Shown: positions 6,686 to 14,539 of the stretch, piece by piece
Layout of the letters: each line of letters starts with the position of its first letter
Position numbering within the stretch: the first letter of the stretch is position 1
Assembly (NCBI RefSeq): GCF_050409585.1
Contig: NZ_JBNUPE010000020.1
Span: forward strand, 1-23,028
Direction of reading: 5' to 3'
DNA: 23,028 nt
Origin: Facklamia sp050409585
GTDB lineage: Bacteria > Bacillota > Bacilli > Lactobacillales > Aerococcaceae
Position numbers and translations under genes: made by a program
Notes under the pieces: model-generated
The model's input: the letters and a program-made list of their open reading frames with translations, nothing else
Told to the model about the DNA's origin: nothing
Databases searched by the model: none

Positions 6686-7413
6686 GCAATATTTTACAAT
6701 TTAATAATCAGGAATTTGGAGAACTCACTGTTATTGAAAAAGACGGTGAGTTTTTCTTTTTTGGAAAAGAAGTGGCAGAGATGTTAGGTTATGCTAGAGG
6801 AACTAAAGCAGTCCAAGATCATGTTGATATAGAAGATAGAGATGAAATCCCAATTCAGGATTCCATCGGGAGAATGCAGAAAACACCAATTATTAATGAA
6901 TCAGGTCTCTATTCCCTCATCCTATCTTCAAAACTTCCACAAGCGAAGAAGTTTAAGAACTGGGTGACAAAAGAAGTTCTTCCAAGCATTAGGAAACATG
7001 GTGGATATATAAAGGGACAAGAGAATCTATCTAATGAGGAATTATTAGCTCAAGCCATATTGGTAGCTAACAATGTGATTGCAGAAAAGACTCAAAGAAT
7101 TAAGGAACTTGAACCAAAAGCCAATTATTATGATAAGTTAGTCGATAAAAATCTTTTAACTAACTTTAGAAATACAGCCAAAGAACTCCACCTACCTCAA
7201 AAGGTCTTCATTGACTTTTTAATTAAAGAAAAATATATCTATCGAGATAAAAAGGGAAGACTTTTACCATATTCTCATAGAAACAAGGGATATTTTGAAA
7301 TTAAAGAATGGTACAGGGAGGATAATTCACTCTTAGGAATACAGACTATGATAACACCCAAAGGTAGGAAATACTTTTTAATTCTATTAGGAGGTGGTTT
7401 AAATTGTGATTAA
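6682..7413 (+). CDS. Bro-N / KilA-C antirepressor-type protein
   Basis: The 243-residue protein has a Bro-N domain (about 1-115): FFGKEVAEMLGYARGTKAVQ, a VDIEDRDEI segment, then INESGLYSLILSSKLPQAKK and the ending SIRKHGGYI. A C-terminal ANT/KilAC-type domain follows (about 145-235): EPKANYYDKLVD, then TAKELHLPQKVFIDFLI and KGYFEIKEWY, ending TMITPKGRKYF. Such proteins act as DNA-binding antirepressors in temperate phages. Here the gene sits inside the transfer operon between pcfB and virD4, overlapping both (4 and 8 nt), so it is co-expressed and may relieve repression of the element. No cognate repressor is in the window. The function in this setting is inferred. Confidence 0.85.
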   Translation: MSNILQFNNQEFGELTVIEKDGEFFFFGKEVAEMLGYARGTKAVQDHVDIEDRDEIPIQDSIGRMQKTPIINESGLYSLILSSKLPQAKKFKNWVTKEVLPSIRKHGGYIKGQENLSNEELLAQAILVANNVIAEKTQRIKELEPKANYYDKLVDKNLLTNFRNTAKELHLPQKVFIDFLIKEKYIYRDKKGRLLPYSHRNKGYFEIKEWYREDNSLLGIQTMITPKGRKYFLILLGGGLNCD

Positions 7414-9187
7414 GGCGATTTTAGAAGATATAAAAAATTTAATAAAAATAGATGACCCTAAAAAGTTTGTAATTCATTTACTTCCTTATCTAGGGTTTTT
7501 CTATTTAGGAAATATATTCTCCCACCATGTAAGAGGATATATAGGAGGAGATGTGATTGACCGAATCTTTCAAGCCATTATTGAAATAGGAAAAATAAAC
7601 TATATCCCAAGTCTTCATCCAAAAGATTTAATCATAGGTATAGCATTTGGTGGACTAATTAAATTTATTGTCTATTCAAAAGGTAAAAATGCCAAGAAGT
7701 TTAGAGAGGGGAGAGAGTATGGATCTGCAAGATGGGGAGATAAAAAAGATATACAGCCATACATTGACCCTAAATTTGAAAATAATGTGATTCTTACTCA
7801 AACCGAAAGCCTAACAATGAACTCCAGACCTAAGAATCCAAAATATGCTAGAAACAAAAATGTACTGGTTGTGGGAGGTTCTGGTTCAGGTAAAACAAGA
7901 TTTTATGTAAAACCTAACCTTATGCAAATGCACTCATCCTATGTTGTAACTGATCCTAAAGGGACGATTGTAATAGAGTGTGGCAAGATGTTAGAAAAAA
8001 ATGGTTATGATATTAAAGTACTAAATACCATAAACTTCAAAAAGTCTATGAAATATAATCCCTTTGCCTATTTAAAAAGTGAAAAAGACATACTCAAATT
8101 GGTACATGTAATCATTGCTAATACCAAGGGAGAAGGGGAAAAAGCAGGTGAGGATTTTTGGGTCAAAGCGGAAAAACTCTATTATACAGCCCTGATTGGG
8201 TATATATTTTATGAAGCACCAAGAGAAGAAAAGAACTTTGCCACCCTACTAGATATGATTGACGCTTCAGAAGTTAGAGAAGATGATGAGAGCTTTAAGA
8301 ATCCAATTGATCACTTATTTGAAGCATTAGGAAGGAAAGACCCTACACATTTTGCAGTGAAACAATACAGAAAGTACAAGTTAGCTGCTGGAAAGACAGC
8401 TAAGTCCATTCTAATTTCATGTGGAGCAAGACTAGCTCCTTTTGATATTAAGGAATTAAGAGAATTGATGAAAGAAGATGACCTAGCCCTAGATACCATT
8501 GGGGACAAGAAGACAGCACTTTTTGTAATAATTTCTGATACAGATGATACCTTTAACTTTGTCGTTTCCATTATGTATTCTCAGCTATTTAACCTACTAT
8601 GTGATAAGGCAGATGATATATATGGCGGAAGATTACCTATTCATGTTAGATTCTTATTAGACGAGTTTGCCAATATCGGTCTTATTCCAAAATTTGAAAA
8701 GCTGATTGCCACCATTCGTTCAAGGGAAATTTCAGCAAGTATTATCCTACAAGCTCAATCTCAGCTAAAAGCAATTTATAAGGATCACGCCGATACCATT
8801 ATTGGCAACTGTGATTCTATGATTTTCTTGGGTGGAAAAGAAAAAACAACTCTTAAAGAACTATCAGAGAGCTTAGGTAAAGAAACCATAGATCTTTATA
8901 ACACTTCAGAAAACAGGTCAACACAAAAGAGTTTTGGATTGAACTATCAAAAGACAGGCAAAGATTTAATGAGCCAGGACGAGATAACTGTAATGGATGG
9001 TAGCAAGTGTATACTACAATTAAGAGGCGTTAGACCGTTTCTATCTGACAAGTATGACATTACAAAGCACAAGAATTATAAGATGTTAGAAGATTATGAC
9101 AAGAGAAATGCTTTTGATGTTGAAAAATACATGGGAAGAAAGGATAAGCCGAAGCTAAAGGCAAATACAAAAGTGATTAGAATTTAG
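7406..9187 (+). CDS. virD4: VirD4/PcfC-type type IV coupling protein
   Basis: The 593-residue protein has two N-terminal membrane segments (about 22-40 and 73-90), then the cytosolic VirD4/TraG ATPase domain. Walker A is GGSGSGKT at 157-164 and Walker B is RFLLDEFANIG with D419/E420. A GNCDSMIFLGG stretch and a C-terminal LRGVRPFLSDKYDIT segment follow, all typical of TraG/VirD4 coupling ATPases. It would bring the relaxase-DNA complex to the secretion channel. The start is a GTG at 7406 with a strong AGGAGGTGG at 7389-7397; it overlaps the antirepressor gene by 8 nt. Length and motifs are complete. It ends the first transfer block. Confidence 0.93.
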   Translation: MIKAILEDIKNLIKIDDPKKFVIHLLPYLGFFYLGNIFSHHVRGYIGGDVIDRIFQAIIEIGKINYIPSLHPKDLIIGIAFGGLIKFIVYSKGKNAKKFREGREYGSARWGDKKDIQPYIDPKFENNVILTQTESLTMNSRPKNPKYARNKNVLVVGGSGSGKTRFYVKPNLMQMHSSYVVTDPKGTIVIECGKMLEKNGYDIKVLNTINFKKSMKYNPFAYLKSEKDILKLVHVIIANTKGEGEKAGEDFWVKAEKLYYTALIGYIFYEAPREEKNFATLLDMIDASEVREDDESFKNPIDHLFEALGRKDPTHFAVKQYRKYKLAAGKTAKSILISCGARLAPFDIKELRELMKEDDLALDTIGDKKTALFVIISDTDDTFNFVVSIMYSQLFNLLCDKADDIYGGRLPIHVRFLLDEFANIGLIPKFEKLIATIRSREISASIILQAQSQLKAIYKDHADTIIGNCDSMIFLGGKEKTTLKELSESLGKETIDLYNTSENRSTQKSFGLNYQKTGKDLMSQDEITVMDGSKCILQLRGVRPFLSDKYDITKHKNYKMLEDYDKRNAFDVEKYMGRKDKPKLKANTKVIRI

Positions 9188-9214
9188 TTTAAAATAAAGG
9201 TTTAATGATATAAT
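9188..9214 (+). promoter_or_regulatory. Candidate promoter for the GyrI-like gene
   Basis: A perfect TATAAT lies at 9209-9214, about 35 nt before the ATG. Upstream only TTTAAA at 9188-9193 (15-nt spacing) resembles a -35 box. The element is A/T-rich throughout, so support is moderate. Confidence 0.35.
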
Positions 9215-9249
9215 TAATATAAATAAGAATTTATAGAGGAGATGATACA

Positions 9250-9882
9250 ATGGCTTTTGACTATAAAAAAGAATTTAAGGAATTTTATGTTCCAAAAAGT
9301 AAACCTAGTATAGTTACAGTACCAAGCATGAATTATATAGCCGTTAGAGGAAGTGGAGATCCTAATTCAGAAGATGGTGAGTACAAGCAATCAATAGGAT
9401 TGCTCTATGGTATAGCGTATACAATTAAAATGAGCAAAAAAGGGACCCACCAGATTGACGGATATTTTGACTTTGTAGTACCGCCACTTGAAGGATTTTG
9501 GTGGCAGGATGGAATTAATGGTGTAGACTATGCACATAAGGAAAATTTTAAGTGGATTTCAGTTATACGCCTACCTGATTTTGTTAAAAAAACCGATTTT
9601 GACTGGGCTGTTTCTGAAGCTACCAAGAAAAAGAAAACAGATTTTTCAAAGGTAGAATTCATGACATATGATGAAGGACTATGCGTACAGTGTATGCATA
9701 TAGGACCTTATGACAGTGAGCCAGCTACTGTTTCAATGATGCATGAATATATTGACAGCGAAGGGTATGCCTTAGATATAACAGACGAACGAATGCATCA
9801 TGAGATCTATTTAAGTGATGCAAGAAAAGTTGAGGCAAATAAGCTAAAGACAGTAATTAGGCATCCAATCAAAAAAATATAA
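9250..9882 (+). CDS. GyrI-like small-molecule-binding domain protein
   Basis: The 210-residue protein matches the stand-alone GyrI-like family. It has an N-terminal MAFDYKKEFKEFYVPKSKPS, the VPSMNYIAVRGSGDPNS strand, a YGIAYTIKMSKKG segment, the EGFWWQDG loop and a C-terminal VQCMHIGPYDSEPAT. GyrI-like domains bind small aromatic or cationic ligands; stand-alone members have been linked to drug sequestration or hydrolysis, but the ligand here is unknown. The ribosome-binding site AGAGGAG lies just upstream. The gene has no evident part in conjugation. It is placed between the coupling protein and ssb, with a terminator hairpin after it, so it looks like a cargo insertion. Confidence 0.8.
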   Translation: MAFDYKKEFKEFYVPKSKPSIVTVPSMNYIAVRGSGDPNSEDGEYKQSIGLLYGIAYTIKMSKKGTHQIDGYFDFVVPPLEGFWWQDGINGVDYAHKENFKWISVIRLPDFVKKTDFDWAVSEATKKKKTDFSKVEFMTYDEGLCVQCMHIGPYDSEPATVSMMHEYIDSEGYALDITDERMHHEIYLSDARKVEANKLKTVIRHPIKKI

Positions 9883-9928
9883 TAGGTCTCAGTTTGTAGA
9901 AAGTATAATTTAATACTTTAAAGAATAA

Positions 9929-9961
9929 GATGATAGAAATAAAAATCTATTGTCTTTTTTT
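9929..9961 (+). terminator. Terminator-like hairpin after the GyrI-like gene
   Basis: Bases 9929-9937 pair with 9946-9954 (nine pairs, two of them G-U), followed by seven T. Sequence and loop (AAATAAAAA) closely resemble the hairpin at 4568-4602. A smaller hairpin AAGTAT/ATACTT (9901-9918) lies just upstream. Confidence 0.7.
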
Positions 9962-9984
9962 GTACCTTAAATCAGGAGGTAAAG

Positions 9985-10014
9985 ATGAATAGGATAAGAA
10001 GCCCTACTAGATAG
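9985..10014 (+). CDS. Possible 9-residue leader peptide upstream of ssb
   Basis: A strong AGGAGGT at 9974-9980 is followed after four bases by an ATG opening a nine-codon ORF, MNRIRSPTR, ending in TAG at 10012. It lies between two terminator-like hairpins, so it has the position of an attenuation leader peptide. It could also be a remnant of a deleted gene that kept its start. No other evidence of translation is visible. Confidence 0.4.
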   Translation: MNRIRSPTR

Positions 10015-10041
10015 GCAAGGTAAAAATATAATAGGACACAT

Positions 10042-10077
10042 AAGCGATTGGAAAAGAAAAATCCAGTCGCTTTTTTT
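10042..10077 (+). terminator. Terminator-like hairpin directly before ssb
   Basis: GCGATTGGA at 10044-10052 pairs with TCCAGTCGC at 10062-10070 (nine pairs, one G-U), extended by A-U pairs, and is followed by seven T. It ends about 30 nt before the ssb start. It sits downstream of the short leader ORF, as in attenuators. A TATAAT at 10027-10032 lies just before it but has no good -35 box. Confidence 0.75.
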
Positions 10078-10106
10078 ATTTCAAGAAAAGGAGAAGAAAG
10101 AAGTTT

Positions 10107-10418
10107 ATGGAAAGAGAAATGATTAATATTAACGCAAATCTTGTGAAAGAACCTGAGTTTACAAGCTTTGAAAGAGAAGGAGAAGAAGTAGAGGTCGCAA
10201 ATTTTAGCCTTGTAAAGAAATATGGAAAGGACAAAGAATATATCAACTGTTCTGCCTATGGAGAAAAGGTTGAAACAGCAAAAAGCTTTGAAAAAGGCGA
10301 CTTGATCCATGTCTTTGGCTACTTTAAGACAAGAGAACATCAAGGAAAGACCTATAAGAATTTTGTCGTGAAAGCATATAACAAAATAGAAAAGAAAGAT
10401 AAAAAAGAGGAGGAATAA
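10107..10418 (+). CDS. ssb: Single-stranded DNA-binding protein (OB fold)
   Basis: The 103-residue protein shows the OB-fold pattern of bacterial SSB: INANLVKEPEFTSFE, then VANFSLVKKYGKDKEYINC, the core AYGEKVETAKSFEKGDLIHV, and FGYFKTREHQGKTYKNFVVK. It lacks the long acidic-tipped tail of chromosomal SSB and ends in a charged KEEE tail. It would coat the single-stranded transfer intermediate. The start is uncertain: the ATG at 10107 sits rather far from AAGGAG (10087-10092), while the ATG at 10119 gives MININANL, like many homologues. It is the first gene after the double-hairpin leader. Confidence 0.85.
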   Translation: MEREMININANLVKEPEFTSFEREGEEVEVANFSLVKKYGKDKEYINCSAYGEKVETAKSFEKGDLIHVFGYFKTREHQGKTYKNFVVKAYNKIEKKDKKEEE

Positions 10419-10421
10419 TCA

Positions 10422-10637
10422 ATGGAATTTTTTACACAAGCAGTAGATGTATTAAAGGTATTAGTTATGGCAGTAGGAGCAGGACTTGGAGCTTGGGGAG
10501 TTATTAACCTAATGGAAGGTTATGGTAATGACAACCCTGGTGCAAAATCACAAGGAATCAAACAACTTATGGCAGGAGGAGGGATTGTCTTAATCGGATT
10601 GAAGCTAATTCCGTTACTGGCAAATGTATTGAAGTAA
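10422..10637 (+). CDS. Maff2-family small membrane protein (pilin-like candidate)
   Basis: The 71-residue protein has two hydrophobic segments (about 8-30 and 48-68) around a polar loop containing GYGNDNPGAKSQGIKQLM. This is the Maff2 family of Tn1549/CTn-like elements. By size, topology and position (directly before the TrbL/VirB6-like protein) it is a candidate VirB2-like channel or pilus subunit; this role is inferred. It follows ssb by 3 nt and shares its transcript. The ribosome-binding site GAGGAGG is strong. Confidence 0.8.
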   Translation: MEFFTQAVDVLKVLVMAVGAGLGAWGVINLMEGYGNDNPGAKSQGIKQLMAGGGIVLIGLKLIPLLANVLK

Positions 10638-10649
10638 GGAGAATGATAT

Positions 10650-11513
10650 ATGTTTGGAATTTTCGATAAGATAACAGAATTTTTTAAAGAACTTTTAATC
10701 GGAGGTATCCAAACAAACCTTGAAGATATGTTTATTGACATCAATTCAAGAGTGGGAGAACTAGCTACAGATATTGGTCAAACCCCAATGGGATGGAACG
10801 GCGAGGTATTTTCATTTATTAAAAGCATAAATGATTCGGTTATCATTCCCATTGCGGGTTTAATCATTACAGCTGTTTTATGTATAGAACTTATTAATCT
10901 GGTGATGCAAAAGAACAATATGCATGACACAGATACCTTTGAGTTCTTTAAATATATTATCAAAATGTGGATAGCTGTGTGGCTTGTCTCTCATGCCTTT
11001 CAATTTTCAATGGCAGTCTTTGATGTCGCCCAACATCTAGTGAGTCAGGCAGCAGGAGTAATTAATACTTCTGCTACTGTTTCTCCTGATGAAATAGTTG
11101 CAATGGTTGAGCAGTTAAATGAAAAAGATGTAGGAGAGCTACTAATGATTCTTGTAGAAACTTCGTTGGTTAAAATAGCCATTCAGATTGTTTCTCTTGT
11201 CATCATGCTTGTCGTTTATGGGCGTATGTTTGAAATCTATGTTTACTCATCGGTTTCAGCTATACCCTTTGCTACTATGGGCAATAAAGAGTGGGGACAA
11301 ATAGGGACAAACTATATTAAGGGTTTGTTTGCTATTGGACTTCAAGGTTTGTTTTTAATGGTATGCCTTGGTATTTATGCCGTATTAATTAAAACAATAG
11401 AAATAACAGATATTCATCAAAGTATTTTTATGGTACTAGGTTACTCCCTATTACTTGGTTTGATGATGTTAAAGAGTGGAACACTTGCTAAAAGTGTTAT
11501 GAATTCACATTAG
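10650..11513 (+). CDS. TrbL/VirB6-like conjugal transfer membrane protein
   Basis: The 287-residue protein has about five membrane segments: near 62-84, 104-125, 170-195, 228-252 and 258-278. It opens with an amphipathic FGIFDKITEFFKELLIGG and has the GRMFEIYVYSSVSAIPFATM and KGLFAIGLQGLFLMV segments seen in CD1112-type TrbL-like proteins of Tn1549/CTn elements. It would form the inner-membrane channel together with VirB4 and PrgI. It follows the Maff2 gene by 12 nt and precedes a small coiled-coil protein. Length is normal. The family assignment is good; its structural role is inferred from VirB6/TrbL homology. Confidence 0.82.
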   Translation: MFGIFDKITEFFKELLIGGIQTNLEDMFIDINSRVGELATDIGQTPMGWNGEVFSFIKSINDSVIIPIAGLIITAVLCIELINLVMQKNNMHDTDTFEFFKYIIKMWIAVWLVSHAFQFSMAVFDVAQHLVSQAAGVINTSATVSPDEIVAMVEQLNEKDVGELLMILVETSLVKIAIQIVSLVIMLVVYGRMFEIYVYSSVSAIPFATMGNKEWGQIGTNYIKGLFAIGLQGLFLMVCLGIYAVLIKTIEITDIHQSIFMVLGYSLLLGLMMLKSGTLAKSVMNSH

Positions 11514-11524
11514 GAGGAAAATAT

Positions 11525-11779
11525 ATGAATAAAAAGAAAAAAATAATGTTATTAGCAACTGCAATAGTAGCTGGTCTTGGCTGGATAGTGAATGAAATCA
11601 AAAAGAAAAACCAGATAGAAAAACTGGAAGATGAAATAAGAGAGCTAAAGTATTCAAGTGAAGCACTTATGGTTTATCAGCATGAGAAGAATAAAAGAAT
11701 GGAAGATCGTTTAGATGAATTAGTTGATGAGTTTGCTAGTGTCTATACTCACATGGAAGAACTAGCGGAGATTAAATAA
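11525..11779 (+). CDS. Small membrane-anchored coiled-coil protein, function unknown
   Basis: The 84-residue protein has a lysine-rich start (MNKKKK), one membrane segment at about 7-23, then a charged helix from 28 to 84 with heptad spacing (QIEKLEDEIRELKYSSEALM, then MEDRLDELVDEF). I do not recognise a family. AGGAGG precedes the ATG by eight bases. It lies between the TrbL-like and PrgI genes in the secretion operon, so it is likely an accessory or scaffolding part of the transfer apparatus. Its helix is predicted to be outside if the N-terminus stays inside by the positive-inside rule. Confidence 0.65.
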   Translation: MNKKKKIMLLATAIVAGLGWIVNEIKKKNQIEKLEDEIRELKYSSEALMVYQHEKNKRMEDRLDELVDEFASVYTHMEELAEIK

Positions 11780-11793
11780 GATGGGGGATTCTT

Positions 11794-12219
11794 ATGGCTT
11801 ATGTACCAATACCTAAAGACTTAAATAAGGTCAAAACAAAAGTTGCCTTTAACTTAACCAAAAGACAATTAATTGGCTTTACCTTGGCTGGGCTGGTGGG
11901 TTTTCCTGTCTATTTATCCATTAGAAAATTTGTACCAAATGATATAGCAGTAATTACTATGATACTTGCAACTCTACCGATCTTTTTTGTGACCATGTTT
12001 GAAAAAGATGGTTTAAGGTTTGAACAGTATTTTAAATATATCTACCTTCACAAGTTTTATCAGCCTGGTAAAAGAGTCAGAAAGGAGGTTCTAAGAAATG
12101 AACAGAAAAATAAAAATGCAAGAAAAAACACTAAAAAGAAACAAGCAAGCCCTAAGAGAACAAAAAAGGGATTTGAAAAGTCAGAGAAAGAATCAAAAAC
12201 AAAGTCCAATGCCAAGTAA
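11794..12219 (+). CDS. PrgI-family conjugation membrane protein
   Basis: The 141-residue protein has the PrgI/VirB3-like pattern: YVPIPKDLNKVKTKVAFNLT, then KRQLIGFTLAGLVG starting the first membrane segment (about 27-45), a second segment (about 51-68), and MFEKDGLRFEQYFKYIYLHK leading to the cytosolic part. PrgI proteins work with VirB4 at the inner membrane. The C-terminal 40 residues are a lysine-rich tail. This tail is coded by DNA that also codes, in another frame, the first 40 residues of VirB4 (12098-12219). The ATG at 11794 follows GGGG-type sequence. Confidence 0.85.
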   Translation: MAYVPIPKDLNKVKTKVAFNLTKRQLIGFTLAGLVGFPVYLSIRKFVPNDIAVITMILATLPIFFVTMFEKDGLRFEQYFKYIYLHKFYQPGKRVRKEVLRNEQKNKNARKNTKKKQASPKRTKKGFEKSEKESKTKSNAK

Positions 12220-14539
12220 GACAGGGGTATTGGATTTTTTGTTTAAGAAAGAGAAGAAAAGATACACCGTAGAAGATACCATACCTTATCTAAGAATGTT
12301 AAAAAATGGGGTTTGTCAGATAGATGAAAGACATTTTAATAAAACTATTTCTTTTGAAGACATTAACTACCAACTGGCTTTAGAAGAAGATCGAGATTTA
12401 ATCTTTAACCAGTTTGCTAACTTCCTAAATTCATTTGACCCAAGTATTGGGATTGAGTTTTCATATATTAACCAGTTAGGCCGAAATGAAGAAATGGAAG
12501 ATGCTATAAAAATTCCTGATAAGGGAGATGACTATGATGAAGTAAGAAAAGAATTTAGACAAATGCTTAAAAATCAACTAGCTAAGGGAAATAATGGACT
12601 TAAAAAATCCAAGTATATTACCTTTACCGTTGAAGCTGATAAGCTAGAACAAGCAGTTGCCATGCTTGAAAGGATAGAAATTGATATCTTATCCAACCTA
12701 AAAAGTATGGGAGTAAGGGCAGAAAGTCTAAATGGAAAAGAAAGACTAAAGGTTATCCATGACATTTTAAATCCTGATAAGTCATTTGATTTTTCATATA
12801 AGGATATTACTAAGAAAAAGACCAGTAAGTCCTTTATTGTTCCCGATGAATTTAACTTTGTACCAAGCAAATATTTTAAGTTTGGCAAATACATCGGAGC
12901 AACCAGTCATTTTCAAATACTTGCCAGTGAACTATCTGATCGAATGCTGGCGGAGTTTTTAGATATTGACGATAATATTAATATTTCCTTTCATATCAGA
13001 TCCATTGAACAATCAGAAGCCATTAAGATGGTTAAGAGAAAAAACACCGATATTGATAAGATGAAAATTGAAGAACAGAAAAAGGCAGTTCGTGCAGGTT
13101 ATGACATGGATATCATTCCATCAGATATTAACACCTATGGAGAAGATGTTAAAGTCCTACTAAAAGACCTCCAAAGTCGTGATGAGCGTATGTTTATTGT
13201 GACCATAGTCTTTATGAACTTTGCTAGAACTATTCAAAAGTTAGAAAACACTTTGGCACAAATTTCTTCTATTGCCAATAGACACAACTGTAAGGTAAAA
13301 AGCTTAGATCATCAACAGGAACAAGGTTTAGTTTCTATCCTACCAATAGGAGTTAACCAAATTGAAATTAATAGAGGACTAACCAGTTCATCAACGGCAG
13401 TTTTTATGCCTTTTACAACAGAAGAATTATTTATTGATTCATCAAATAGCCTTTACTATGGCTTAAATGCCCTAAGTCATAACTTGATAATGGCCGATAG
13501 AAAGCTTCTTAAAAACCCAAATGGCTTGATTTTAGGGACACCAGGTTCTGGTAAGTCTTTTTCAGCCAAGCGTGAAATGGCAAATGCCATATTAGTTACA
13601 GATGATGATGTCATTATCTGTGATCCAGAGGGAGAATATGGAAGTCTTGTTAAACAGTTTAATGGAGAAGTAATTAAAATTAGTTCTAAGTCTAAGGACT
13701 ATTTAAATCCTCTAGATATCAATATGAACTATGGGGATGGAGATGCTCCCTTAAAGGATAAGGCAAACTTTATTATGTCCATGTTAGAACTTGTTGTTGG
13801 AGGATCTGGATTAACGGCTGCTGAAAAATCGGTAATAGATAGATGTTTACCTAAAATTTATGAGAAGTATTTTGAAGATCCTAAGCCTGAAAATATGCCT
13901 ATCTTAGAAGACTTGTACGATATGCTTCGCACCCAGGAAGAAACGGTTGGAAGAAAACTTGCCACAGAAATGGAAATCTATGTGACAGGTTCACTTAATG
14001 TCTTTAACAATCACTCTAATGTGGATTTAAATAAGCAGTTACTTTGTTTCGATATTAAGGAACTTGGAACGCAATTAAAGAAAATAGGAATGCTTGTTAT
14101 ACAAGACCAGGTTTGGAATAAGGTGTCGCAAAATAGGGGAAGTAAGTCGACTAGATACTACATTGATGAATTTCATTTGCTTTTAAAAGATGAACAAACA
14201 GCCCAGTATTCTGTTGAAATCTGGAAGCGATTTAGAAAATGGGGAGGGATACCCACAGGAATTACTCAGAACATTAAAGATTTATTGGGAAGTAAGGAAA
14301 TAGAAAATATTTTTGATAATACAGACTTTGTTCTCATGCTTAATCAAGCACCAGGGGATCGAGATATACTAGCCTCTAAGCTTAAAATATCTTCTCCCCA
14401 ACTAAGATATGTAACCAACTCTAATGCGGGAGAAGGTCTAGTCTTTTTTGGCAATACCATTGTTCCCTTTATTGATAAGTTTCCTAAAGATACGATTCTT
14501 TATGAAAAGATGACCACTAAGCCTGAAGAGGTGAAGTAG
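12098..14539 (+). CDS. virB4: VirB4-family conjugation ATPase
   Basis: The 813-residue protein has a basic N-terminus, a TraC/VirB4 N-domain, and the motor domain with Walker A GTPGSGKS at 480-487, DPEGEYG shortly after, and Walker B RYYIDEFHLLL with D690/E691. A TGITQNIKDLL segment and the NQAPGDRD stretch follow, as in Gram-positive VirB4/TraE-like ATPases. It would energise the type IV channel. The start at 12098 is supported by AAAGGAGG at 12081-12088, which makes a 122-nt overlap with PrgI. An internal start near 12193 (AMPSKTG region) would reduce the overlap but lacks such a site. The protein looks complete. Confidence 0.92.
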   Translation: MNRKIKMQEKTLKRNKQALREQKRDLKSQRKNQKQSPMPSKTGVLDFLFKKEKKRYTVEDTIPYLRMLKNGVCQIDERHFNKTISFEDINYQLALEEDRDLIFNQFANFLNSFDPSIGIEFSYINQLGRNEEMEDAIKIPDKGDDYDEVRKEFRQMLKNQLAKGNNGLKKSKYITFTVEADKLEQAVAMLERIEIDILSNLKSMGVRAESLNGKERLKVIHDILNPDKSFDFSYKDITKKKTSKSFIVPDEFNFVPSKYFKFGKYIGATSHFQILASELSDRMLAEFLDIDDNINISFHIRSIEQSEAIKMVKRKNTDIDKMKIEEQKKAVRAGYDMDIIPSDINTYGEDVKVLLKDLQSRDERMFIVTIVFMNFARTIQKLENTLAQISSIANRHNCKVKSLDHQQEQGLVSILPIGVNQIEINRGLTSSSTAVFMPFTTEELFIDSSNSLYYGLNALSHNLIMADRKLLKNPNGLILGTPGSGKSFSAKREMANAILVTDDDVIICDPEGEYGSLVKQFNGEVIKISSKSKDYLNPLDINMNYGDGDAPLKDKANFIMSMLELVVGGSGLTAAEKSVIDRCLPKIYEKYFEDPKPENMPILEDLYDMLRTQEETVGRKLATEMEIYVTGSLNVFNNHSNVDLNKQLLCFDIKELGTQLKKIGMLVIQDQVWNKVSQNRGSKSTRYYIDEFHLLLKDEQTAQYSVEIWKRFRKWGGIPTGITQNIKDLLGSKEIENIFDNTDFVLMLNQAPGDRDILASKLKISSPQLRYVTNSNAGEGLVFFGNTIVPFIDKFPKDTILYEKMTTKPEEVK

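Noticed and set aside
9972..10343. 123-codon minus-strand open frame over the ssb leader
   Set aside because: It lies opposite ssb and the leader hairpins, has no recognisable motif, and all neighbouring genes run on the plus strand.
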